Positions 41,579-50,218 of a stretch of 64,000 bases of DNA are shown in pieces (the first letter of the stretch is position 1; every line of letters begins with the position of its first letter). This DNA comes from JBIKWM01 sp044356305 (lineage in GTDB: Bacteria > Bacteroidota > Bacteroidia > UBA10329): NCBI GenBank assembly GCA_044356305.1, contig JBIKWM010000009.1, positions 34,549 to 98,548 of the forward strand, read 5' to 3'. Under the pieces are notes generated by a model. It saw only the letters and a list, made by a program, of their open reading frames with translations, ran no database searches and was not told the DNA's origin. The translations under genes and the position numbers were made by a program.

Positions 41579-44110
41579 TCACTCAAACTCAATCTCCCAC
41601 TTCCCCTCCGCTCCATTCTTTTTCTCGGGCTGCCCTTGAGCGGGTTGTGCCTGGTCTGGCGCAGCCAGTGGGGCAGGTCGGGCAGGCTCCGCATTTCTCC
41701 GCCCGAATTCCTCTTTGAATATCTGGCGCAGCTGCACGCCTTCGTCCTTCATGTCGCGGGCCAGTTTTTTGCGCACCTCGCGCTGGTCCAGACCCACTTT
41801 CAGATTGCCGGGTGTGCCGCGCAGCCATAGGAAAAGACGTGTCCTTCCGCTCTCCTCAATGATCTCGTGGCCCTCTATCTCCTTGCGTTTTCGCGCTTTG
41901 CGTCCCAATAGGTCACTCAGCAGCAGATTGATGTGGTAATCCATCTCGCCACCGATGGCCTGCTCTCCGAACACATCGAAATCGATGGCTGAGCTCCGCA
42001 TGGTCATGTACGGTATGCTGATGCGACCATCGCGCAGCGTGAAATGGTTGCTCAGTGTCTCGAAACGAACCTGTTCCAATTCCGTCACATCGATGAATTT
42101 CGACAGTGATTTCAGTGGGCTGAAGCCGATCAGTTCTCCACCGCTGATGCTCAGGTCGGTCTCGGCACGCACACTGTTGGCAATCACCTTGAGGTGGCTG
42201 TCGAGGTCGAGGTCGAGGATCAGATCGGCCGTTACTGTGCCGCGCAGGTGCTTGTGAGTCAGCATATCCTGGCCAAAATTGTCCCACTCGCGGAACAGGC
42301 GGCTCACATCTAGGCCGTTGAGTCTTGCCATGAGCGCAAGATGCGAACGTTCATTTCCGGTGGCGATGCGCACATTGGCCGCTATATCGCCACCGAGGCA
42401 TTGCAGCTTGAGCTCATCGGCCACAATTGTGCCTGGCAACATGTGCAATCTCGTTGTGATCTCCTCGGCCACGAATTCGCGGTAGATCAGTTGGTCAATG
42501 GTCAGGTCGAGGTCAAGTTGCACCATGCGGCCCGTACCGCCTGTTGCAGCCCTTGCTCCTCCCAGCCACTCTCGGCTGGCCTGCTCCACATCCATTCGGC
42601 TGATGTTCAGCTTTCCGTTCAGGATGACGGGGCGGGAGGCATCGGCCAGCACATCCATCAGTTCGTTGATCACTACTTCGCCACTCACATCGAGGCTGCC
42701 CACGGCACCCGCGCTCACCTGAACTTTACAGGTGCCATCGCGGGTCAAGGTGGCGCTCATGTCCAGGCCTTCCATTGTGGGCATGCCAGAGGGTTGTGCA
42801 CCGAGGTTCTTGCCATCGGCTGCCATCTCCCAACTTCCATCGGTTATGGCGGTCCTTCCATCAGCATCGCGGGCCAAGGTGCCTTTACCTTTCAGGTCGA
42901 TTCTGACGGTGCCGCTGGCCTTCGATGTGCTATCGGCCGATGCCAACATCAGCACATCGGCAAGGTCGAGGTCACCCTTCAGTTCCGCGTCAAAGGAGAT
43001 TCGGTCGAGGCCGTTGAGCTCAAGCCTGCCCACCACCTCCGAGTGCTTCGCCCCTATATTTAATTGGCTCAATCGGGCCCGGAATGTGGATGGATCGCTC
43101 ATGTCAGCGTATTCAATTTGGGCCTTTGTGCCTTTTACCCAGAATTCGCCCCGCTGGGTCATGCCTTTGGCCTCGTCCACGGTCACATCAACATTCATTG
43201 ACCATAGACTCTTCTTCCCTGATTTTCCTTTTATCGTCACATCGGCATCGGCCATGCCTGATGGGCGGAGGTCTGCAAGCCACTGAGGTTGGGTGCGCCA
43301 AAGGGCCGCCACTTGGCTCAGTTCGGCCCCTTCAATATCAATAGCCATCTCCGATTCCAATGTTTTGTCCTTGTTCACCCATTTACCGTTGAATGTGAAT
43401 GGGATGGAATGAATTTTCGATTCGAGGTCGGTCAGCGACACCACCCCGTTTTTTATTGTGATATCGCCCTCGGTGCGCAGATCGAAGGGCCCTCCGCTCA
43501 CAAACTGGGGCGCGATCACATCGTTCAGTTTGCCGTTCAGGTCAATTCCGATCTGTACATCGCCCGGCTCGAAGCGGCCCGATAGCTCGCTGCTTTCGCT
43601 GAATACGCTTACAGAGACCCGCGACTTGCGGTCGTCAAACGAAATGGATGTGCGGTCGAGCCGGAGCAGGTCGATGGTCAGGGCTGACGATGATCCCTGC
43701 GTGGAGTCTTTGCGCAACACATCATAATTCCAACGGCCGCGCGCGTCACGCCTCACATGCACCTGCCCCTCGCTAATACGGATTCCGTTGAGACGCACAT
43801 CGCCCGTGCTGATCAGGCGCCAGACATCAATGGCCACCGACACACCCTGGGCTGCCAGCAGTGTGTCGTTGCCGTTGGCCTCTTGCAGGTACACTTGTCG
43901 GAACCCTACGGATATACGTGGAAAATCGGTGAACAGGCTCAGGCTCACCTCATCGCTGAAACGCAGCTCGGTGGCCACTGCACCGCGCAGCACATCGGTG
44001 GCTTTGGCTATGATTTTGTCGCGGTTGAGCCAGGCGGCCAAGACCAGTCCGGCCATGGCCACCAATAGCACACCTGTTGCAATAAGAAATATCTTGGAGG
44101 CCCGTGCCAT
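41579..44110 (-). CDS. AsmA family protein
   Basis: An 843-aa envelope protein. One N-terminal membrane helix (residues ~8-28, FLIATGVLLVAMAGLVLAAWL) is followed by the AsmA N-terminal domain (LRFSDEVSLSLFTDFPRISVGFRQVYL.....LLAAQGVSVAIDVW) and a long repetitive beta region with the AsmA-like C-terminal domain (MDYHINLLLSDLLGRK). The last ~50 residues are Pro/Ala/Gln rich. Relatives form hydrophobic grooves that move lipids between membranes; the specific role here is unknown. First gene of the row leading to the kinase, hemW and exosortase. Confidence 0.85.
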   Translation of the reverse strand: MARASKIFLIATGVLLVAMAGLVLAAWLNRDKIIAKATDVLRGAVATELRFSDEVSLSLFTDFPRISVGFRQVYLQEANGNDTLLAAQGVSVAIDVWRLISTGDVRLNGIRISEGQVHVRRDARGRWNYDVLRKDSTQGSSSALTIDLLRLDRTSISFDDRKSRVSVSVFSESSELSGRFEPGDVQIGIDLNGKLNDVIAPQFVSGGPFDLRTEGDITIKNGVVSLTDLESKIHSIPFTFNGKWVNKDKTLESEMAIDIEGAELSQVAALWRTQPQWLADLRPSGMADADVTIKGKSGKKSLWSMNVDVTVDEAKGMTQRGEFWVKGTKAQIEYADMSDPSTFRARLSQLNIGAKHSEVVGRLELNGLDRISFDAELKGDLDLADVLMLASADSTSKASGTVRIDLKGKGTLARDADGRTAITDGSWEMAADGKNLGAQPSGMPTMEGLDMSATLTRDGTCKVQVSAGAVGSLDVSGEVVINELMDVLADASRPVILNGKLNISRMDVEQASREWLGGARAATGGTGRMVQLDLDLTIDQLIYREFVAEEITTRLHMLPGTIVADELKLQCLGGDIAANVRIATGNERSHLALMARLNGLDVSRLFREWDNFGQDMLTHKHLRGTVTADLILDLDLDSHLKVIANSVRAETDLSISGGELIGFSPLKSLSKFIDVTELEQVRFETLSNHFTLRDGRISIPYMTMRSSAIDFDVFGEQAIGGEMDYHINLLLSDLLGRKARKRKEIEGHEIIEESGRTRLFLWLRGTPGNLKVGLDQREVRKKLARDMKDEGVQLRQIFKEEFGRRNAEPARPAPLAAPDQAQPAQGQPEKKNGAEGKWEIEFE

Positions 44111-44191
44111 GCTGCTGGCGGCAACGCGCCAATGGCTGCGAAATTACCTCGACCTGTGCAGCTAAGCCTCTATCCCAGTATGCAGCCGGCC

Positions 44192-46147
44192 TCAGTCCTG
44201 AACAATCACTTTGCGCAACACCTGCCCACGGTCTGAGTTTATTCGCACCAGATAAAGTCCTTTGCTCAAGCCGCCCACATCGAGGCCGGTGCCTGTGTAG
44301 CTGCCATAGGTGGCCACTTTGCGGCCATCGCTGTCGAGTATCTCCACACCTGATATGCGCACATCTGGCGGTACACTAAGCCTCAGATTGCCACCACGCA
44401 CCGGGTTTGGCGATACCTGGATCTTGGATACCGCTATGCGGTCAATCCCTGTTATCACATTCACGTTCAATACTGAATCGCAGCCCACCACAATGGGTTC
44501 TTTGCTTGCGGCATTGTACATGTTGCGGAATGTGAGGATGGGGTCGGTGTTGTAGGTGAACATGTCGTTGACCCATTTCTGCGGCAAGGTCTGGTAGCGC
44601 ACCTTGGCCACGGCTTTCAGAGTGCCGTTGAGGCCAGTTATCGGTACATGGAAATGGACGATATCAGTGCCTGAGTTCTGTACTCCGGGCAGAGCGTTGA
44701 AATCGGCATCGGTAAAGGCTTCACCTACTATGCGGGTGGTGTCGTACACAGCGTGGGTCTTACTGAACCCGCGTGGGGCCAGGCGATTGTCCTTCAGGCA
44801 TTGGTATGCTCTTTCAAGCACGGTGGTGAACATGCCGTTCATATCGCCCGGTACCATCTCGTAGATCTGTACCTTATCCTGAGAATCAATCACGTTCCAG
44901 TGCCTTTCGAAGTTGTTGTTCTCGGCCACGAGGTTGTAATTCGGGTCCATCTGTCCTGAGGCGAAGACCTGATTGCCGTTTTGATCGGTCACCACAAACT
45001 CTACAAAGGCCCTGCGGCTCGGATATCCGCTCGGGAACTTATGTCCGGCATCGTTGCGTAGCTGCAAGGTATAATAGGCCGTATCGGCTGTAAGATCAAC
45101 TATGTCAAGATCAGCGGAAAGTGTCTGATTGAGGAGCATGTCAGCTGCTGCTTCATACGCTCGGCTCAGGTCCACATCATCGGCCCAGAGGCCCAAGTCC
45201 TGCCAATTGTCGCGCATGAGTTTGAGCATGAACATGTTGGCCCCCGCAAAACTGTGGATGCCCACAGGCGACCGCTGCGGCAGGAAAGAGTAATTGGCCG
45301 AAAGCACCACACCATCGTTGTTCTCTGGCATGTGGCAGCCCTGACATGTTATGCCATCGCCATCATCATCGTTAAAATCGGAGTTGAGCCATTCGTGGTA
45401 GGTGGCCTGCTCCACAAAGGTCTGCCCGGTCAGGTTGCCGCTCAGGTCCACACTCTCGGTAAGCAATGTGTGGCACCCGGCACAGATCCCTGCATCGCGG
45501 ATGTGCTGGCTCTCGGTTGGCTCTAGCCCAACGAACTCCTGCATAGGGCTTGTGAACGGCTTTCCGTGCGGGCCGAAAACAACAGGGGCATCAATGAAAT
45601 GGAGCAGCCCGGAGTTGGTGTTGCCCAATTGCACGGTGCTCTGCTTGTGGCAGGCCATGCAGCTCACCCCATCCAGCCCAAGGGAGTCAGTCAAAAGAGT
45701 CTCCATGGAATAGGGCCCGAGATTGAAATGCTGATTGGAATAGTTGCCCATGGGTGCATGGCACTGGGTGCATTTGTTCTCCAGAGCGCTCTGGTGAGCG
45801 GGATTTATTGTGATCTCGTGGCTCACCTTGGCACGCCAGAGAGGATCTTTGGCTGAATTGGCCATCATGCTGCCGCGCCACATCTCAATGGGGCTGATAT
45901 CGACCCCTTCGGCATTGACATTGGCAAAGGCGGTCGGATCGGTGCCATGGCACCCATCGCAACGGCCTGAGCCCTGAAAATAGTCGTTGTTTGTCAGCGG
46001 AAGGGTGACCCCTGCGCCTCTGAAGAAGTTGATCTCGAGGTAGTTGTGATAGGATTTGATGCCGCTTTCTGTAGTGCCTGCAACGAAACCGATCCACGCC
46101 ACGGCCACGATGCACAACACGGCAATTCCTTTGGTAGAGATTCTCAT
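44192..46147 (-). CDS. Pentaheme c-type cytochrome with T9SS sorting domain
   Basis: A 651-aa protein from the ATG at 46147, which begins a signal peptide (MRISTKGIAVLCIVAVAWIGFVAG). Five CxxCH motifs (CDGCH, CTQCH, CMACH, CAGCH, CQGCH; near residues 63, 126, 163, 222, 268) bind c-type hemes. The acidic DFNDDDGDG just before the fifth could bind calcium. A beta-rich middle follows. The last ~85 residues (KIQVSPNPVRGGNLRLSVPP ... GLSKGLYLVRINSDRGQVLRKVIVQD) form a type A T9SS signal, so the cytochrome should be exported through the outer membrane. Redox partner and substrate are unknown. Confidence 0.92.
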   Translation of the reverse strand: MRISTKGIAVLCIVAVAWIGFVAGTTESGIKSYHNYLEINFFRGAGVTLPLTNNDYFQGSGRCDGCHGTDPTAFANVNAEGVDISPIEMWRGSMMANSAKDPLWRAKVSHEITINPAHQSALENKCTQCHAPMGNYSNQHFNLGPYSMETLLTDSLGLDGVSCMACHKQSTVQLGNTNSGLLHFIDAPVVFGPHGKPFTSPMQEFVGLEPTESQHIRDAGICAGCHTLLTESVDLSGNLTGQTFVEQATYHEWLNSDFNDDDGDGITCQGCHMPENNDGVVLSANYSFLPQRSPVGIHSFAGANMFMLKLMRDNWQDLGLWADDVDLSRAYEAAADMLLNQTLSADLDIVDLTADTAYYTLQLRNDAGHKFPSGYPSRRAFVEFVVTDQNGNQVFASGQMDPNYNLVAENNNFERHWNVIDSQDKVQIYEMVPGDMNGMFTTVLERAYQCLKDNRLAPRGFSKTHAVYDTTRIVGEAFTDADFNALPGVQNSGTDIVHFHVPITGLNGTLKAVAKVRYQTLPQKWVNDMFTYNTDPILTFRNMYNAASKEPIVVGCDSVLNVNVITGIDRIAVSKIQVSPNPVRGGNLRLSVPPDVRISGVEILDSDGRKVATYGSYTGTGLDVGGLSKGLYLVRINSDRGQVLRKVIVQD

Positions 46148-46242
46148 CGGTGATGAACTGGAAAAAGTGCGGCTAAGATAGAGGGCGGACCCGAGCACGG
46201 GCTTATGACAACGATCAGGTGTGCCACCACCGAAGTATCGAC

Positions 46243-46250
46243 TAAATTCG
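46243..46250 (+). promoter_or_regulatory. Candidate -7 box upstream of the collagen-like protein
   Basis: TAAATTCG, one mismatch from TAnnTTTG, lies 20 bp upstream of the ATG at 46271. No -33 TTG is seen. Confidence 0.3.
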
Positions 46251-46270
46251 CGCTGTTCAAAATACTGACA

Positions 46271-48121
46271 ATGCGAGCGTACCTACGCGCCACCCTCACC
46301 GCTGCCATTCTGCTGATTACCGTGGCGACACAGCTCAGCGCTCAGAACAACGTGGGTATTGGCACCACAACCCCTAACCCGAGTGCGATACTCGAACTAT
46401 CGGCCCTCGACCGCGGATTTCTTGTGCCCCGTACCGATACGCTGAGCGTGACGAACCCTGCAACGGGTCTACTTATCTACACCCCTTGGGACAGTGTTTT
46501 CTGGTATTTCGATGGCATATTCTGGCGTCAGGCACTCGGGCAGGACGGTATAGCCGGACCGACAGGCCCCACAGGTGCCGCTGGCCCCACAGGGCCTACC
46601 GGTCCGTTGCTCCCTGCCACTTTCGGGCAGACCTTGTACTGGGACACCATCAGCACCGTGGGTTGGCTCAACAACAGTTTTCTATGGAACAGTGGGTCGC
46701 AGGTAAGTGTGAACAACCCAGCGCCCGACCCGAGCGCCATCTTCCAGATTGATGCGGAGTTGCAGGGGTTCCTTCCGCCACGGCTCTCTCGTGCCGACCG
46801 CGATAATATTCCGGCTCCGGCTCTTGGGCTTGTGGTATTCAATACAACCGATAGTACCCTTGACTATTGGAACGGTACGTGCTGGCTCGCCTCTTTCCAA
46901 CAGAACTGCTCAGACTGTGTGCTCAACGTAACACCGAGCACAACGGCCGATACCATTGACCGAGTGGTGGCCGACTCAGTTCAGTTCACCATCGACATTG
47001 TCCAACCATTGGGGCTGCCGCAGAACATCGCCATCAACCTATCGACCACCTTGCCCGCGGGCGTCACAGCCACCATCAATCCGAATCCGATCACTGCCCC
47101 AGGCACATCAACTATAACATTCCACGCCAGTCCTTTCGCAGCGGCTGGCACATTCCCAGTTGTGTTTCAGGTGCTGTGCGGTGGGGCCACCTACAACATA
47201 GTCTATTCACTCACCATCTTGCCCTGCTATGTGGTCGATGTGAACAACAGCACCCAGAACTACGACCTCAGCGCGGCCTTCTACGCGCAAAACCCTGGCG
47301 CACCCACCACGACACCGGTGTGCATTGTCAATAATATCGTCAGCGGGGTAAGCATTGAGAGTCCGACCACAGCACAGCCGGCCTACACCACCGGCACTTT
47401 GCCGGCAGGTTCGCTGGTGGCCATTGTCAACAACGGCAATGTGATAGGCAAGGGCGGTGATGGGGGCGATGCCACCGATCCGGCTCAGGGCTGGGTGGGC
47501 AATGGCGAGAATGGTGGCGATGCGATCAACCTGACACTCGATGCCGATGTGATCAACAACTTCAACATCTATGGCGGTGGTGGTGGCGGCAACGCTATGG
47601 CTTTTGCCATAAGCACCGGCAATCTTATTCCCGCTCCTGCACCGGCCTTCGGGTTCTTCATAGGCAGCGGTGGCGGTGGCGGTGCAGGTGGTGGCGAAGG
47701 TGGCGACCTGCCTCCAGGTGGGCTCATTGGCCTTAGCTGGTACACACCCGGTGGCGATGGCACCGGTGGTCAGTTCGGGGTTGAGGGTCAGGGTGGTATC
47801 CTCAATTTTCCTATCAACTTCAATGTGGGTCCGGCTCAGGTAACTCTTAATCCGAATACTGTCGGTGGCGATGGCGGACCGTACGGCTATCCTGGCACTT
47901 CGGGAATCTTCCAGCTCAGCATAACGGTGAGCGTGGTCATCAACATACCGTTTATCGGACCGGTTGTTATTCCGGTAGTGAGTGGCCTGAACATCCCTAT
48001 CCCGGTCACGCCTCCATCGGTAGGTCAGGGCGGATACGCCATCAAGCGCAACGGATTTGTCACCACCATTCCCGACAATCTTTACAACACATCAAACCTG
48101 CGCGGTCAGGTAGGTCCCTGA
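46271..48121 (+). CDS. Exported protein with collagen-like and glycine-rich segments
   Basis: A 616-aa protein starting at the ATG at 46271, with a signal peptide (MRAYLRATLTAAILLITVATQLSAQ). The N-terminal part (NNVGIGTTTPNPSAILELSALDRGFLVPRT) is a tail-fibre-like motif common in Bacteroidota surface proteins, and it recurs in degenerate form near residue 155. A short collagen-like stretch (GPTGPTGAAGPTGPTGP) lies near residue 100. After an Ig-like region comes a glycine-rich domain (GGDGGDATDP, GGGGGN, GGGGGAGGGEGGD, ~residues 390-590) similar in style to that of the protein at 2944. No standard T9SS C-terminal domain is recognised. A surface structural role is inferred. Confidence 0.75.
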   Translation: MRAYLRATLTAAILLITVATQLSAQNNVGIGTTTPNPSAILELSALDRGFLVPRTDTLSVTNPATGLLIYTPWDSVFWYFDGIFWRQALGQDGIAGPTGPTGAAGPTGPTGPLLPATFGQTLYWDTISTVGWLNNSFLWNSGSQVSVNNPAPDPSAIFQIDAELQGFLPPRLSRADRDNIPAPALGLVVFNTTDSTLDYWNGTCWLASFQQNCSDCVLNVTPSTTADTIDRVVADSVQFTIDIVQPLGLPQNIAINLSTTLPAGVTATINPNPITAPGTSTITFHASPFAAAGTFPVVFQVLCGGATYNIVYSLTILPCYVVDVNNSTQNYDLSAAFYAQNPGAPTTTPVCIVNNIVSGVSIESPTTAQPAYTTGTLPAGSLVAIVNNGNVIGKGGDGGDATDPAQGWVGNGENGGDAINLTLDADVINNFNIYGGGGGGNAMAFAISTGNLIPAPAPAFGFFIGSGGGGGAGGGEGGDLPPGGLIGLSWYTPGGDGTGGQFGVEGQGGILNFPINFNVGPAQVTLNPNTVGGDGGPYGYPGTSGIFQLSITVSVVINIPFIGPVVIPVVSGLNIPIPVTPPSVGQGGYAIKRNGFVTTIPDNLYNTSNLRGQVGP

Positions 48122-48142
48122 TCCAACAACATCAACAGAAAA

Positions 48143-48715
48143 ATGAAGAAACTGATCTTTACTGCCTGCGTGGCCCTGATGGCCGGCAATGGCGTGGCCC
48201 AGACGTTTGAAGGTCGCATTGCAATGAGCACTGTGAATACCCTAAATGATGAGAAGGCCGAGGTGAGCTGGCTGCTGCGCAAGGGTGAGAGCCGAATGGA
48301 CTTTGTGTCGGTGGCGAAGGGTGTCAGCACCGACTATGCCCTCATTGTCGATGCCATTGGCATCGACATGGTGGCCAAAGGACAGGTCACTAAAGTTCCG
48401 ACTAATGCTATTCCTGCTGGCAATTACCAATTGATGGAAAGGGCAGGGGAGGAGACCGTGAACGGATTTAACTGTACACATTATGTCTTCACCGATGGTT
48501 CATCGCGCATAGATATCTGGGCCAGCACCGAGGTGGGCGTTAGCCTGAGCGACATGCCATTCCTTATGCGGGCCAAGTTCCCAGCGGGCGACCAGTTCAA
48601 AGGATTCCCTATCCGATTTGAAAAGCGCGATCTGATGGGTAAGCTGTTGCAGAGCCACGATGTGCGTTCCATTCAGGCCGAGGCCGTTCCGGCCAGCGCA
48701 TTTGTGAGGAAATGA
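48143..48715 (+). CDS. Exported DUF4412-like protein
   Basis: A 190-aa protein with a signal peptide (MKKLIFTACVALMAGNGVAQ). The mature part resembles DUF4412: FEGRIAMSTVN, a central YALIVDAIGIDMVAKG, and the ETVNGFNCTHYVFTDGSSRIDIWAST phrase that the family carries near its C-terminus. Function is unknown. It starts 21 bp after the preceding gene and probably shares its transcript. Confidence 0.65.
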   Translation: MKKLIFTACVALMAGNGVAQTFEGRIAMSTVNTLNDEKAEVSWLLRKGESRMDFVSVAKGVSTDYALIVDAIGIDMVAKGQVTKVPTNAIPAGNYQLMERAGEETVNGFNCTHYVFTDGSSRIDIWASTEVGVSLSDMPFLMRAKFPAGDQFKGFPIRFEKRDLMGKLLQSHDVRSIQAEAVPASAFVRK

Positions 48716-48752
48716 GTTGAGTGAAATCTCCTTCACCCTGAAGTTTGACCCG

Positions 48753-49658
48753 ATGAGAACCCACCTGATAGTCGCGCTGATGGCCATTGCGTCAGCCTCA
48801 TTTGCCCAACAGGGACTTGAGGACGTGCTGTACCTCAAGAACGGCAATGTGTACCGTGGTGTGCTCGTGGAGCAGGTGCCAGGGCAGTACTATAACATTC
48901 AGACCATCGGGGGCAATATCTTTCATGTTGAAGTGGGCGATGTGGCCAAGATTACCCGCGAGCAAGTATGGATGGGCTCTTCAGGCCAACAGGGCACGAG
49001 GAATCCTGAATCGGTGCGCAGTAACGACCGTGCAGCCTTGTCGGAGGCCAAGGCCATGAAACGTGCCCGAAAGGACAGCCTCAAGAAGGCATGGACACCA
49101 AGGGTGAAGGGGTATTTCTTCCAAGGGCAGTTGATGCTTGAGAATCTGCAAGGTGGGATCCGCATTGTAAACGGATACAAGGTGGGCCGCTTCGGGCACA
49201 TCGGCATCGGGCTCGGCATCGACCTCAGTGGCCCATCGCCCATTGACCGTTGGGGCAGTTCATCCAACCTTAGCGGGGTGTACTTCCCGTTCTACCTCTA
49301 CTACGGGGGCGATATGCTCAAAAGGCGGATCACCCCTTTCTATGCCCTCGAACTGGGCTATGCCGTGGGCCGATTGCACAACGCCATGCCCGAACCGGTA
49401 TATGACTGTATCGATTGCGTGACCACAGGCAACGATGGGCAGATGGTGCATGGTATGACCGGTGGGGCGGGCATCGGGGTACGGTTCAATACGCTAAAAA
49501 GACTGAATTTCCATGTGTTGCTCAATGTGAACGTCAAGGCAGTGAATCACAACGAGTATTCGTACTACTACGATGAGTTCGGCAATTATTACCAGAGCAC
49601 ATATCCCACGCGCACGGCACTGGTGTATCCAGGTATTCGTTTCGGGATAGGGTTCTGA
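48753..49658 (+). CDS. Predicted outer-membrane beta-barrel protein
   Basis: A 301-aa protein with a signal peptide (MRTHLIVALMAIASASFAQQ) from the ATG at 48753. The first mature part (DVLYLKNGNVYRGVLVEQVPGQYYNIQTIGGNIFHVEVGDVAKITRE) is a small beta domain common at the start of Bacteroidota envelope proteins. A basic linker follows, then amphipathic strands with a terminal aromatic motif (TALVYPGIRFGIGF) typical of 8-strand barrels. Function is unknown. Confidence 0.7.
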   Translation: MRTHLIVALMAIASASFAQQGLEDVLYLKNGNVYRGVLVEQVPGQYYNIQTIGGNIFHVEVGDVAKITREQVWMGSSGQQGTRNPESVRSNDRAALSEAKAMKRARKDSLKKAWTPRVKGYFFQGQLMLENLQGGIRIVNGYKVGRFGHIGIGLGIDLSGPSPIDRWGSSSNLSGVYFPFYLYYGGDMLKRRITPFYALELGYAVGRLHNAMPEPVYDCIDCVTTGNDGQMVHGMTGGAGIGVRFNTLKRLNFHVLLNVNVKAVNHNEYSYYYDEFGNYYQSTYPTRTALVYPGIRFGIGF

Positions 49659-49675
49659 TGCTCTTCGACCTTTTC

Positions 49676-50218
49676 TCAGAAGGGCGAATGCAGGTCGCGT
49701 AGCAGAGGGGCCACGGCATCCTTGTCGCTCAGGATGGGGTCAGTGATTCCCCAATCAATTCCAAGGGCAGGGTCATTCCAACGGATGGCGCCCTCGGCCT
49801 CGCGATTGTAGTATGCGGTGCAGTAATAATAGAAAAGTGTGTCGTCAGCAAGGGTCCTGAAACCGTGCGCAAAGCCCGGGGGTACCCACATGCTGAGTTT
49901 ATTGGCCTCGCTCAACTCCTGAGCGAAATGCCGGCCGTAGGTCGGTGAGCCGTTCCTGATGTCAACAACCACATCGAGCACTGCCCCGCGGAGCACTCGC
50001 ACCAGTTTGCCCTGGGCAAACGGTGGGGCCTGAAAATGCAGCCCTCGCACAACCCCTGCCTGTGAACACGACACATTGGTCTGGCACACATTTATATCAA
50101 GGCCCGATTTTTTGAGCCCTTCATGGCTGAACGACTCGAAGAAATAACCCCTCTGATCTTCGAATACACGGTGGCGGATGACGAACAAGCCGTCAATAGG
50201 TGTAGAGATAAGCTCCAT
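49676..50218 (-). CDS. rfbC: dTDP-4-dehydrorhamnose 3,5-epimerase
   Basis: RmlC/RfbC epimerises dTDP-4-keto-6-deoxyglucose at C3 and C5 on the way to dTDP-L-rhamnose. The 180-aa cupin has VFEDQRGYFFESF, CQTNVSCSQAGVVRGLHFQAPPFAQGKLVRVLRGAVLDVVVDIR (catalytic His in RGLHF) and WVPPGFAHGF. It overlaps the Wzc-like gene by one base (TGATG). The other rml genes (rfbA, rfbB, rfbD) are not in the window. Confidence 0.95.
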   Translation of the reverse strand: MELISTPIDGLFVIRHRVFEDQRGYFFESFSHEGLKKSGLDINVCQTNVSCSQAGVVRGLHFQAPPFAQGKLVRVLRGAVLDVVVDIRNGSPTYGRHFAQELSEANKLSMWVPPGFAHGFRTLADDTLFYYYCTAYYNREAEGAIRWNDPALGIDWGITDPILSDKDAVAPLLRDLHSPF

